A stretch of 64,000 nt of DNA from Nilaparvata lugens (Eukaryota > Arthropoda > Insecta > Hemiptera > Delphacidae). This document shows positions 9,581 to 23,100 of this stretch, one piece after another. Position numbers and translations under genes: made by a program. Below the pieces are notes generated by a model that was given only the letters and a program-made list of their open reading frames with translations, did no database searches and was not told the origin of the DNA. The stretch covers positions 64,162,086 through 64,226,085 of the forward strand of contig NC_052504.1 in NCBI RefSeq assembly GCF_014356525.2. Direction: 5' to 3'. Numbering within the stretch: position 1 is the first letter of the stretch; every line of letters begins with the position of its first letter.

Positions 9581-10190
9581 GAGCAAATCCTCTTGCTCAT
9601 GCTCATCAAAAAAATAGTTTGAGCATTTGCTCAAAAGTAAAAGGTTATACTCAAAATTGTATGAATAAACTAGAGCATTTGCTCAAATTTTGAAGCAAAT
9701 GCTTCAAAAAAGGTGAGTCTAGTCTAGAGCAGCTTATCACCTTTTGCTCATAGTAAAATGGCTCAACTAATTCATACGAGGAAGAGGAAATCATACCAGA
9801 TACGATCACAATCAAGAAGATTATTATAGAGATGACATTTTTTCACACTATTATTTAAAAATTCTAAACTCAACTAACCTAAAACTCTATTCATAAATAG
9901 AAAACATAGCAGACGACGCAAACACAAGCGGTGCCCCCTATTTGCATATTTAGCGCTTCCGTGAGCTATAAAAACAAATTAAGGCTACAAAAGCGGATCA
10001 GCTGATGAAAAATCTTTAAAATACGTGAGCATTTGCTCCAGAGTTCAGGAGCATAAGGTAAGAGTATAAGGTAAAGCTTATTCATATAAAAATGAGCAAA
10101 TGCTTTTGCTTCTACCTTTTGCTCGTAAGCAAAACCTTATGCTCCATGCTCTTGCTCATGAGCATTTGCTCTGGTTTTATTCATATCGAC
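9581..10190. repeat. GAGCA/TGCTC dyad-rich repeat, main part
   Basis: At least eight full or partial copies of the dyad GAGCA-TT-TGCTC or its complement occur, clustered at both ends (about 9,581-9,760 and 10,025-10,170) around a dyad-free core. TATGAATAAA and its complement recur next to them. The ends are roughly inverted relative to each other (TATGAATAAA...GAGCAAAT on the left, ATTTGCTC...TTTATTCATAT on the right), suggesting a non-autonomous DNA element. No transposase is present. Confidence 0.55.
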
Positions 10191-10800
10191 TGGTATCGAA
10201 TTAACTTTGATCAATCTATAGAGTCCAAAGTAAATTGCTTCCTAAATACTGTTGAGTCTGTGGTGAACGAAGCCTTTCCTCTCAAAAGTGTCACAGATAA
10301 GCCCACTTTACCTAAAAAGAGTAAAATTTATAGTCCAGAACTAAGCTACATGAAGGAGCTCTGCTACTGCCTCCATGATACATACTTGAGCACTCGTATA
10401 CTTCCTGTTAAAGAATTTCTAAAGAAATATAAGAAAGGTTCAGAACATTACTCAGGGATCTAGACAAAAAAATGACGAATCTATCATATCCTCTAGCAAT
10501 AAGGGTAAAGCAATATGGACTATCATAAAGAATGAATGTGGCAGTAAACGACAGTTTGAGGGTTCAAGGGGGTTCAGTTAAAGTTCAAACCAGTTCAACC
10601 GATTTTTTATTGACAAGATTAATGAAATTGTAAACAGTATAGCTATAAAGGTGTGTAAACAGAGCTCAGCAGAATATCTAAACAGTTGTAACTCCAGACC
10701 TTCTTGTAAATTCAGTTTCAGACTAGTCAGTATGATTGAGGTCGAGAATGTCATGAAATCCAGCAAATGGACTGATATCTATGGTATGAACACTTTAATT
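10191..10800 (+). pseudogene. Jockey-like LINE fragment (endonuclease-RT linker)
   Basis: The frame reads INFDQSIESKVNCFLNTVES, VVNEAFPLKSVTDKP, then after stops SMIEVENVMKSSKWTDIYGM. This matches the linker and RT entry (EV...I...S...DIYG) of Jockey/CR1 LINEs. It breaks off about 115 bp before the first visible HELLS exon. Confidence 0.65.
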
Positions 10801-10914
10801 TTTAAATTAGGAATACTTTGCTATCTGTTTAGTTAATTTTAAATTTTTATCGGTTTTTATTTGAATTTATCTGTTTTATTTATTATTTATTTAATTGATT
10901 TATTTTTTGGGTAG

Positions 10915-11137
10915 AGTTTTGACGGCATGCACCTCGCAGAATCGGCTTCTATTAACAGGCACACCGCTGCAAAATAACCTGATAGAGTTGTGGACTCTTC
11001 TCAATTTCCTGATGCCGGATATGTTCCACGACATAACCATCTTCCACTCATTGCTTGACCTCAGCGATGCCGGCAAAGACGCTCAGAAAATTCTGCAAAA
11101 AGAGAAGGAACAACATGTAGTTTCTACACTACATCAG
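10915..11137 (+). CDS. HELLS: HELLS visible exon 1 (helicase motif III)
   Basis: Starts after ...TTTTTTGGGTAG with one base completing a codon, then 74 codons. Contains [18 protein letters not shown] and ends STLHQ before GTATGT. The acceptor could also be two bases later, but the phase of the family alignment favours 10,915. LINE pieces flank it on both sides. Confidence 0.88.
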
Positions 11138-14100
11138 GTATGTTCATTGCAATTCAATCAGTCATTGAGATACCGTATTCTTGGCAAGGCGTTTCATAAT
11201 TACTCATTACTAATTAGTTGAAAAAACTTGACTGTTTGTAAATAGTGTATTCATTCAGATCAAAGAGTAAATGGGCTTTATTTTCGAAATTTAGTTGATT
11301 GCATTTCGGATTAATATTTTTCTATTCCAAGAATATATTTATCTTCCTTCAATATGACAGCCTGGACCATGAGATTCTTATCAGAAAGCTTTATTACTAT
11401 GGGATCCGTGGTAACTGCCTATCTCTAATAAGATCCTATCTGAGTGGGAGGAGCCAAGTTGTGGAGATTGAGGGTATGGAGGGTGTAGTTATGAATGCTG
11501 AATTTAGATCTAAGCTTTGTCCTATACAAAGGGTATAGGACACCACAGGGTTCCACAGGGTTCGATAATGGGTCCACTGTTGTTTCTTATATATATATAA
11601 ACGAACTCTCCGCTAATGTTCATTCAGCCAAGTCTGTTCTTTTTGCTGACGATGCAAATTTCCTGGTAACGGCTAAAAATATAGAAGAACTTCAGTTGAC
11701 TAGAAATGCTGTTCTTTGTGAGGTGACCAACTGGTGCAGGGCAAATAAGTTGGAGGTGTTATCATGAAAATGGAAATATTTAATTTGGAATGAAAATTTA
11801 TCTGGTTAGTTGATTTTGTCTGTTTTGCCAGTAGTTTGAACAATGCAATAATATTATGTAAACAGTATGACGCTAATAATCTAGACTCAGTAGTATCAAT
11901 CTTGAAATTGAAAAGGTTCTTAATTTGATAAGTTCAACTATTTTTATAACAAGCATTGTAACTAAGAAATGTGGCTTCCATCTGATTTTACCAAGAACAT
12001 CGCTTCTAGTTGAATTTTAAGGTTGGGCCTGCTCAACGTTTTTTTTCCAAATGGGTTCGAGTTCTAACTTCTCTTAACGTTTTATTAGCTTATTATCTTG
12101 ATTTTTTTTCTCTTTTCCAGATACTCTTCCCATTCGTTCTGAGGCGTCTAAAAAGTGATATTGCTATTGACATTCCTCCCAAAAAGGAAGTGGTGGTGTA
12201 CTGTCCCATGACGGAAGTGCAGAGGGAACTTTATGAATATATCTTGAAAAAAAATATTCGTAACAAAATCCCCCACTTCGAGTTGGTAAGTTTACTAAAT
12301 CACTCTCAATTTAATAAATCTTATTACTTTCCTTGCCCTATTACCATAGGTAAGGAAAGTATTGCTCTCCGAAAAAATTAAGGTACCCCAATTTCTAAAT
12401 TTCTATACATTTCAAGGTCCCCTGAGTCCAAAAAAGTGGTTTTTGGGTATTGGTATGTATGTATGTGTGTATGAGTGTATGTGCGTCTGTGTACACGATA
12501 TCTCATCTCCCAATTAACGGAATGACTTGAAATTTGGAACTTGAGGTCCTTACTATATAACGATCCGACACGAACAATGTCGATCTAATGCAATTCAAGA
12601 TGGCGGATAAAATGGCAAAAATGTTGTCAAAAAAAGGTTTTTTTGCGATTTTCTCGAAAACTGCTCCAACGATTTTGATCAAATTCAAACCTAAAATAGT
12701 CATTGATAAGCTCTATCAACTGCCACAAGTCTCATATCTGGAAAATTTCCAGGAGCTCCGCCCCATCTTTGCAAAGTTTGATTTAAGATTCCCAATTATC
12801 AGGCTCCAGATACAATTTAAACAAAAAATTCCAAGTGTAAAAGATTAAGCATGAAAATCTCTACAATTAATGTTCAGTAACATTTTCACCTAACATTCAA
12901 AATAAGCTCGAAATTCGAGAAAATGTTATTATTTCAATTGCAAGCTGTTGGCAACTGTTGATTCTATTGAATCATTCACTATAAAGAGATAGCAGACTTC
13001 GTATGTCTCCAGCGTTATTATCCTGTCACCAGCTGGCTTGGATCTTTGAATAGTAGACTTGAGATGCGCATGAACACTAGCGTCAGGAGATAAATTTTCA
13101 TAAAGGCAAGGAAAGTTTTGTGAGTGCGCCACACCATATTTTTTCCTGTCAATATTTTTGGTTCTGAGTAAGGAGAATATTATTTTGACCATTGATTGAG
13201 GTTGATCTGAACGCTAGTTATGTTGCTTACTAGCAGGCAACCCGTGCTCCGCAAGGGTCTATTTTAAAACTTGACAAACTGGAAACTTGACTGAGTGCAA
13301 TCTTGAAGAGTTTGAAATAGGCCTAGAACCATCCTCGGTTAATTAAGAATCTATATGCAAAATTATTTCAAGTGATCAGTCCAGTAGTTTAGACGTGATT
13401 ATGCGTCAAACATAATTTTCCTATTCCGTACGTGGATGAGCCAGTTCTTTCCTTTATTATAATATGTTGTCCTAGTAACCTGTCCTAGCAGGTAACCCGT
13501 GCTCCGTAAGGGTCTAATTAAAAACTTGATAATCTGAAAACTTGACTTACTGAAATATTGAAGAATCTAAAATAGGCCTATAACAATCATCGGTAAATGA
13601 AGAATCTATTAGCAAATTTTTGAAGCTAATCAGTGCAGTGGTTCAGACGTGATGATGCGTCATTCATGTATTTTCATATCCCCTACAAGCCAATTATTCT
13701 TATTCTACCGAGGATGGTTATAGGCCTATTTTGGATTCTTCAAGATTTCAGTAGGTCAAGTTTTAATTTAGACCCTTCTGGAGCACGGGTTATAAGCCAA
13801 TAATCTTTCCATTATCAAATTATAGATAACTGAAGAAGACATAATACTTGAAAACCTCACAATATCATATTGATTTTTTTTCAATACATAAATTTTAGTA
13901 TCGATTAGATCCTACTCAATTTGAATCGGGCAGCCTTTTCCCCAATTCCAAACAAAATACCTACAATATTCGTCCTCCGAATTTGTGTCTAATAGTACTT
14001 TATAACTGAAGAATATAAATTATTACTACCTAATTTTATTGTGATCTATTTATGTTTTTATTATTAATTTCAATAATACAGCATAAATTTAAACTTTTTA

Positions 14101-17100
14101 AATTTTACTGGTTGCAAAATTTTACATTAAATAATTATTTGGAGTTAAATCGTAATTAAATCCAAGTTAAATCGTAATGAAAACAACTACATTCAAAAAA
14201 TTATTTATAATAATACGTTTCGAGGGAAAAAATAAAACAAAAAAATTGGAAGATTCGGGGATTCGATCCAAAACAGAATGTTCTACCACTGCACTACGGA
14301 TCCGCTCAAGTTGGGTGTCTACTGTCTAGGTCTAGTAACATCGTTATAACCACAGTATTTAGACGAGAATCTTCTTCTATATACCGTGGTTATAACCTCC
14401 TTACCTGTGTTTGTTTACACATACAACAATAATGTATGCCGTATAAAACTCTGAATGAAATTTGAACATTAATTCTGAAAAATCTAGAAAAAAATTGAAA
14501 TTTTGGCTTTGAAGTGCACGAGACTGATATTTGTAGAATCTATGTGCAAAATTTGGATATCTAAATCATTTTTCCGGTATGCAACACAACCCTACTACTC
14601 TCTTATACGCTCTATACTCTCTCTTATATAGATTTTCTCCATGTATATGCATATTAAAGTAGATTTATTCTAAGACTTTATAAATAACATCTATCCTGGG
14701 TAAAAATGCTGACAGTTTTTGACTAAAGGTTGTTGCTCAAATGCGTCACGGTTCACATTTGGAATATGAGCATGTGTAACCTGTGCTCCGCAACGAATTA
14801 TCAAGACACAAGGATGAGTGTTTTATAATTCATGCTTAGAATTGGAAGTTTTTTGCTATCAACTTCACTTGAGACTAAAAAAGTTATAAGTGTTAGCGTG
14901 TTCTCACGTTTCACTCACTGAGGGCCAAAGTCGTTGTCCGTCTGTTTCTATATAATAACTTAGGAAAGGATTGATCAATAAACTTCAAATTTTGAACACG
15001 TATTCTTCGAACCTTTTTGCAGGTCGAGTTCGTTTGACAACAAGATTGACTCACTCCTTCGTTTTTTACAGGATATAAAAATAACATTGAAAGTGTATAA
15101 GAAAAAAAGTTTTGATTTATCATTTAGTCAGCTGTAATTAATTGTATGCTATTGCAGTAATTTTTCCATTCTTTTAAAAAAGCTTATGTTATTTGGGACT
15201 TATTACACTGAATGTCCTTTATGCGCCGACACATTATTTCAGCCGAATAATACACAACATATATTTAATTTATAAGTTCTATTCAACTGGCTTACATTAA
15301 CGTCTGTCTGCCTGTCTATTGCCTGTCTGTAACACACGCGTAATTAATAGTGCTACTTGTGATAGCAGTTGCCATGGACGTTGACTAATTTGCTAAGACA
15401 ATTTTTGTTAGTGTTAAATTTGTGATTGGAAGCTACTATTAGTGCTCACTAACACTCGATCATTGAATGTATAGGTACTCATTTTTGTATCGTCTATTAG
15501 TATTTTTAAATGTTTAGATCATTGAAACAGTTTGAGATATCGTTGTGCGTGTTTCGCCATTAATTTTCTTTTGAAATTCGATGTATCACATCTGAAAAAA
15601 TGTAGTCAGGTTCAAAATGAAGCTGGATTCGAAATGAAGTTGGATACATATGGCGGACCAAAGTTTTGAAGCGACAGAAAGTAGTTTTTTCAATTGGAAT
15701 AGGATCCCCATGGAACCTTCTGTCATAATATACTTGTAAAATCAATATTCATCTGTTTCCTTAATAATTCTCACCAACTCTGTATAATTACAAGTTGCGG
15801 ATTTCAGAGATCAATACAATAGTTCAAGAGCGAGTTCTTCAACCCAGGGGGTCACTAGCTATTAAAAGTAAGCCTTTAACAACCATCCTTGGTAAATTCA
15901 TAATTGTTGTGCAAAATTTCAAGTTAATCAACATGGAAGCTCAGATGTGATTGCAATATCAATGGTGTATTTTGTGTATACATACATCCAACTCATATTT
16001 TATAGAAGAAAATTAATAGCATTTTATTATTGTTGGTTATAAGTTGAAAGTTTTATTTTCTAGGGAAATCTGCCAGCCAAAAGAGCTGTTGGGACGTCAT
16101 ATAAAGACTACTTCAGTGATCATAATCCTGATCTTGAATGTGAGGAGAATTTGGCGTCCAGTGATGATCATAATCTCGATCTTCAATGTGAGGAGAATTT
16201 GGCGTCCGCTGAAATGCCTACAAGATCTTCAATTCTGAGAAAAGAATCCATTAAAAACAAGAGAAATGACTTCTTCGATTTAAGCGAGCTACCCAAGTGC
16301 AAGGAACTCTATGAAAGGTATGGTTTTGTAGTTTCAAGTGAGTTCCGAGGTTGAAAAAAATCAGTCTCCCGACTGAAAAATTCAGTTTCAACTCGACTTA
16401 TTAAAAAGGGAAAAGTATAAAATTTTACCACTTCTCCAACAAATCTGAACGTGTTCTAGTTTATTTTCACGCTAATCTGATATTATTGAAGATAAAGAAT
16501 ACTCACGTCTCTTGGCGACCAGCATGTTGAGTCGACAGGAAACTCAGTCGCGAGTATCCAGTAACTGAATGTGGAGTGCACGATCACTGAGTCGTCATAT
16601 TAGTTAAGAGTAGGACTAATGACAAGTTGATTGAAAGTTGAAAGTCAGCATAGGGAAAGGTTTGCGGTTAGATTATAGCTTTTAATTGCAATATTCTAGT
16701 ATAATTCTGATCAATCATTTTTTAATTTCAAACTAAGAATTTCGTCATTGTAGATAACAAAACACCCACTTGGAGTGCTGATGTAAATAGATAGATAGAT
16801 GTATTTTATTTGCACTTTATAGCATTACAAGTGATGTGGGTATAGTTGAGGCAATAAGAGCCCCTCTTCCACTTAACTCACGATGTATGGGGTGGCTTTG
16901 CGACTTGAGTCGCGCTAGTGTGAGTATTGCCAAATGCTACACAAATTTTATTACTCCAGTCGAGGATACACCAATATCTCACACCTTATTACAAGTTGAG
17001 TAGTTGAGTCGTTTGTCTTGCTCACTGTCACTACTCTGTCGTCTATATAACATAAGTTGAGACTTGGCCCTCCATCCGAAGAAATTACAGGGTTGCCAAA

Positions 17101-20100
17101 TAGTGTAAAATTGCAACTTTCTCAAATTTCTGATTTAACCTTAGAATGGGATGTACAATATCATCCCCGATATCCCAGTAGTGCTGAAATTGTTTCAGGG
17201 TTGAAGGATGAAAAGGACATTTAATTTTTTAATGAAATTGAAAATATTGTGAAAATGTGTTTCTCTTTCGAATATCACTTCTCTTTCTTAGAATTATGGG
17301 ATGTGGTAATGAGTGGGAATTTCCTATCAGAATAACGGGGAGATGTCTTCTTTCTTATTGGTGTCTGGATCATTTTTATCCGACAAATAGTTATTTTTAA
17401 TTAATGATTATGTTCGTCAATGTCGAGCAGAAAACATGAAATTTTCGACATGCTAGAAACCTTTTTGTTTCAAAAGATGAGTGGTGAAAGCGAGAAAGTT
17501 TCTCAAAAATAATTGAAATTATTTTTCTGTAAAAAAAATTGTCAGAAATACGTTTTATACTTGACTTTAGTTAAGTTGGCTGTATAGTCCTTGGTGGACA
17601 TTGGCCTCCTCAACACAACGCCTCCACTCGTCTCTTCTCTGGGAACTTTGTCGCCAGTTGTTCGATATGCCCAGCACACGCAGATCACCAATCACGTCAT
17701 TCATCCATCTCGTTCTCGGCCTTCCTCTCCCTCTCGTCCTCATCATTCTTCCATCCAGCAGTCTAAGTGGCGTCCTTTCCATATTCATTCTCTCCACATG
17801 ACCAAGCCATTCCATCCTTCTTGCTTTTATAAATCTTACAATATTTCCTTCTCTCATAGCAATAAGACCAGCCAAGAAATATGCAACAGAATCATGATAG
17901 GCAATCGAACATTATTAATATGCTACTCCAAGCTACTTCAGTGTTACTCCAAGATATTTAAATTCACTGACGCCTTCAATGTCGCAATCGTCTGATAGTA
18001 TCAAGTTGTATAATTGCCTTCTTTCATTTGCAGACATTCTCATGTACTTAGTCTTTCCAGTATTAATTTCAAGACCCATCTCTCTTGCTTCCTCTTTCAT
18101 TTCACTGAAAATCTCCTTTAAGCTATTAAGATTCCTTGTTATCAGCACTACATCATCAGCATAGGCCAGTATTTGACTTGTTCTGTTAACTATTGTACCT
18201 ATCTTCTGAAGTATTGTTTCAAGAATCAAATTGAAGAGGGTTGCTGACAGTGCATCACTTTGTCCAACACTGGTGGCAACATTGAATGAGCGGCTCAGTT
18301 TGTTTCATATCTTAACTTGCGCCGTTGTACCATATATTGTCATATTTATGAGACTGGTCAACCTTCTTGGGATTCCCATCTCATTTAGCACATTCTTCAT
18401 CATTCTGTCTCTTGATGCTATCAAATGCCTGGCGGAAGTCGACAAAAAGTATTTGCAAATCTGTATCATATTCGTAACATTTTTCCATGATCTGTCTCAT
18501 TACAAATATTTGGTCTACAGTGCTTCTTCCTTGCCTGAAACAACACTATCATTTCTTCTGCATAGACCCCTAATCGTTTCAACAGCAGTGATGAAAAAAT
18601 CTTGAGGTGCAGAGTAACGTAATGCCTCTCTAGTTGCTACTTACCATTTTGTCACATTTTTTATAGATGGGGCATATTATACCTTCAGTCCACTCTTCAG
18701 GCATTATTTTCTCTTGCACCCATAACCACAGAATTAATGGGTATCCAGATTTCGCAATTTTCTTTCCTTCATACTTGAACAACTCAGCTGGTATCGTGTC
18801 TCTGCCAGGTGCTTCATTATTCTTCATCTTCTTTATATTTATTTTACTTCTTCCAATGTTGGGGAAAGGATCAGGGGTTCTGCACTTGCATAAGTGATCG
18901 TTTCTTCTCCATCATCATTATTTATTATTATTAAACCTTTTCATTAGAAGAACGTATTTTGGCCTCTCAAAAGTTTTAAAGTATAGCGGCTGAATAATGT
19001 GCCACCATAATGCTATCAATATCTGCGACTAACAAAAACAAAATAGTAAACCTCACATTTTTTTGAATATTTTATTTGACAAAATTTAGGAACAGAGGAA
19101 GTTTTAGGCTAGCGTCTGTTTTTCATTCCGATATTGTATATTTTTTTATGTAATGAATAAAATATAATAAAAATGACAACCTCGCCTCGAATAATCCAAG
19201 CAGTGTTGTATTGCAGTTTTTCTAAAGACTATCAGCTGCTTGCAGTTGAAATTATTTTGTCAAATAACTTGTAAATTGCCAGCCTTTAGCTTACTAGTAG
19301 TTCTGTGAACAGTAGACCTCGCGCTCTGTAAGTCACATTGACCTGTTAGGTTTTCTCAAAACTAAAAAAACAATTTATCAATTGAAAATGTCTAGTAAAA
19401 ATCTCAAATATAGAATAAAATAACCGTAATACAAATAACAGAAAAATTTCAATCAAAAATTGAAAACTAAAGCTATAGAAATCACTATGGGAGAGTTGTT
19501 ATCAATTATTATCCACATCCAAGCATGAGTATCAAGTGAGAGTCTCAGTCTTGCATGAGGAGCATCTTTTTGTCTTACATTTTTGTGTCATCACAGTTGC
19601 CACAGTTCCTATTAGTGGTGAGTCGAGCAACCTCCAACATTTGAAAAAGGATGCTGTTACAGTAAAAAATATTTTGTGAGTGGTCTACAACTGAAGTAAA
19701 TTTATTAGCTAATCATAATAATTACAAAGAATTTTCATAAATAATTACAAATTTATGGGGAAAATGGTACGGGGGAAAAGGAGCTAGCATCACAGAATAC
19801 AAATACAGCACAGAAGGCCAGCGGAATAGGGCTTTCTGTTCACGCGAAATTGAGTAGTTCCTTTGCCAGATTGTAGATAGCGCGCATAACTCTACTCCAG
19901 TCCAAGGTCTGTAATAGTATATTTCGCACCTAGGGCCGAAAATGAGATATTTCCGGCTCGAAATCGGTTTTTAAGTCCGAGGCCGTAGGCCGAGGACTAG
20001 AAAAGATTGAGAGCCGGAAATACATTTTTGCCCATGGTGCGAACGCTATTTTTCGCCACACCAAAAAAAAACTTCCCAATATATAAGAAATTAAAAAATA

Positions 20101-23100
20101 AATAAAATTCAAACAGCCTATTTTGATAGTTTGAATCTTGGTTATGACAACTTTCACTGTCAATTAATTTCAATATTACTAATTAATGATTTACAATAGT
20201 GACAATATTTTTATACTATTAATATTTCGAATAATTGTTTGAATTTTTATAGCTCGCGCTTTGCGCCTGGTGCAATATCTCATGGATAGATGGATGAATA
20301 GAATTTTCATTACTATTGTGAAATAATGTGATTAAAAAATTAATATAATTGCATATTTCACAGTTTTGTCTCAAAATATATCTAAAAAATTGATTGAAAT
20401 TTAAATTACGGTAACTAATATAAAAAATAGCTAATAAAAGTCGAAATTCATCGACAAAAAAAATGTCACTGACCGAGGTTCGAACCTAGATCATGTTTGT
20501 AATTCACTGAGCTTAGAGCTTTTGAGTACACGCCTTTACACTCTCGGCCATTGCTCCTTTTGATCGAACTGGCCTGTAAGTCAGGTAACGTATGTAGGCT
20601 ACTATAATATAGTGTAGCCTATAGCGGCAAACTTTAAGCCGGTTTGCCGGCATTTTCACAACAAAATATTGCTCTGAAAATAGTTAAATCATAGAGAAAA
20701 CATTCGAAGATTCAATCTTGAGTGGGCCTAATGTTTTCTCTATATGGTTTGATATTGAAGAAAAATTATCTGAAAGTTTTAATAATGAATTACGGAAAAA
20801 TTACTAGGAATTTTTTAGTCAAGGCTGAGTTTCACCAGTAGGCTTACCTTAAACTTTAGATCTCTGCTGTATTTTCCTATTATTATTGTTGATTGTATTG
20901 CATTAAGAAGTGGAATTCGATAATAAAAAAGAAACAATTATTACTCTACCTCACTTTTAAATATCGATACAATTATTGTACTTTGATTTCAAATTCGATT
21001 CTTCACTTTTATAAAGACTTGCGATACGTACCTTTCTGACAATGGACAATGTAGCCAACATTATATTGTTGAGGCTATGGATATATCATCGTATTCTATT
21101 GTTTGATATCAAAAACACAATAATAAATATTAAATTATGAAACAGTAATTTATAAAATATATTATTATAGACATAATACCGCGATTCACGATACATAATT
21201 ATATAGATTATTACAGTCATTATGAGATTATCTCTCCATGATTTTTGTGAGATCGGACACGATCAGCTGTTATTCAAGGTCATTTTACAGCCCTAGGGCT
21301 GTAAAGTTTTACCGGCCTGGTCGGAAAACAATCACTTTCGGCCTCCATATGACGCACGTAAACCAGCTCATTACATCCAAGTGTGGCGAAAATTTATTTT
21401 TCGCCCCACTTGGATGTAATAAGCTGGTTTTCGTGCGTCATATGGAGGCCGAAAGTGATTGTTTTCTGAACAGGCCGGTAAAATTTCTACGGCCCTAAGG
21501 CTGTAAAATAACCTTGAAGTCAGCTGATTCTGATTTGATGTGAACGTGCTTACAAAATAGTTTATGAAACGGAATCAGTTTATGCTTCTAGAATTGATTA
21601 AATTATTTTGCAATAAGATACTATCATTCTATTTGGATAAATGAAATACAAATAAGATATTATAAACTATTCAAATACAATTTTCAGAGTATAATAGAAT
21701 CTAACCTCAAACCTGCGTTTAATCGTACTGCGTTTAATCGTTTATCACGAAACCTGGTGGATAATTTTGGAACTACTTGGGCAATATCCATAGTGCTGAA
21801 CGTTTGTACAATAATAGTTTATGTAACGGAATCAGTTTATGCTTCTAGAATTGAATAAAGTATTCTGCAATAATATACTATCATTTTATTTGGATGAATG
21901 AAATACAGATAAGATATAAATATTATAAACTATTCAAATTCGATTTTCAGAGTAGGATAGAACTTGTAACCTAAACTTCCGAAGTCGATGACAACAAGCA
22001 TTGTTGACGTTGACATTCAGATTGGCCAAATTGTGCTAAAACAGCTGATCAAAAACTTTTCATTATTTGTGTTTATTATTCAATAATTAAAACATTTATA
22101 ATAATATCATCTTATTGTCATTTGAAAGAATAAAGAAGTATAAACTCAACCTCCCACATAATTGAACATAATATTTTAGGTTATTTAGACAAATCAGAAT
22201 AAAAAATAAAAATACTTGGACAATTTCCTGATATTCAGATAACCTCAGATTTGCTAGAGCTATGACCTTCCAGTTTTGCTTTCGGAAGTGCCTAATAAAC
22301 AATTATTCTCATATATGTATATTGTTTTATTTTTCTGTGTGGCGAAAAATAGCGTTCGCACCATGGGCAAAAATGTGTTTCCGGCTCTCAATCTTTTCTA
22401 GTCCTCGGCCTACGGCTTCGGACTTGAAACCCGATTTCGAGACGGAAAAGTCTCATTTTCGGCCCTAGGTGCGAAATTTACTATTACAATTCATAGCCAA
22501 GCAATATCCCTTGAACAATATTACAAAATAACACATTATGTTGGGCTGAAGTTGGTCTATAAAAATAGAGGTCATGACACAATCCCGTGATGCATTGCAA
22601 AATCGCCATTTTATGGGGTCCTAGTTTACCAATTTTCAAATTTATCAACTGTTATCATTATGGATTGAACAACATGATGTGTTATTTTGTAATATTGTTC
22701 AAGGGATATTGCTTGGTTTTGAATTGTAAATGTAAAATAAATTGTTCCGACAGAATAATAATAAATTAGATTTGAATTGTTGATTTTTAGATTCAACTGA
22801 TCGGGAACTTGAAACTCTTTTTGAAATTGGCCTCGCATATTTCTGTCTTGCCCCAATGCCTTTTGAATCATAATCCTTGATTTACAAGAATAAGAACAGT
22901 TTTTAATAATAAATAAATGAATTATTAAAGCATTTATTATTGAAATTTCATAATTAAAAAATTGAAACCCTGAATTCACATATTATCTGAAGTAGAATAT
23001 TGTTTTTAAAATGCATAATTTTGTTATGAGCAAATTGAATTGGAATGGATTTTCAAATGTACATAAAGACTCCATAAAATGGCTGCTCACAACAATAGTG

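Larger units (their letters stand above)
19911..22487. mobile_element. Composite DNA element with ~150-bp terminal inverted repeats
   Basis: The left arm 19,911-20,061 (GTAATAGTATATTTCGCACC ... TTTTTCGCCACA) is the reverse complement of the right arm 22,338-22,487 (TGTGGCGAAAAATAGCG ... TTTACTATTAC) with scattered mismatches. Between them are a pseudo-tRNA, a fold-back element and a direct repeat. No transposase frame exists, so it is non-autonomous, or two solo copies in opposite orientation. Confidence 0.6.

Noticed and set aside
20466..20570. A functional tRNA-Leu or tRNA-Ser gene
   Set aside because: A and B boxes fit, but the acceptor and anticodon arms do not pair well and no terminator T-run is placed correctly.
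19930..22468. A conserved small protein ([12 protein letters not shown] type) in two copies
   Set aside because: Both copies are the arms of one inverted repeat; the differences are not biased to synonymous sites as far as can be judged by eye.
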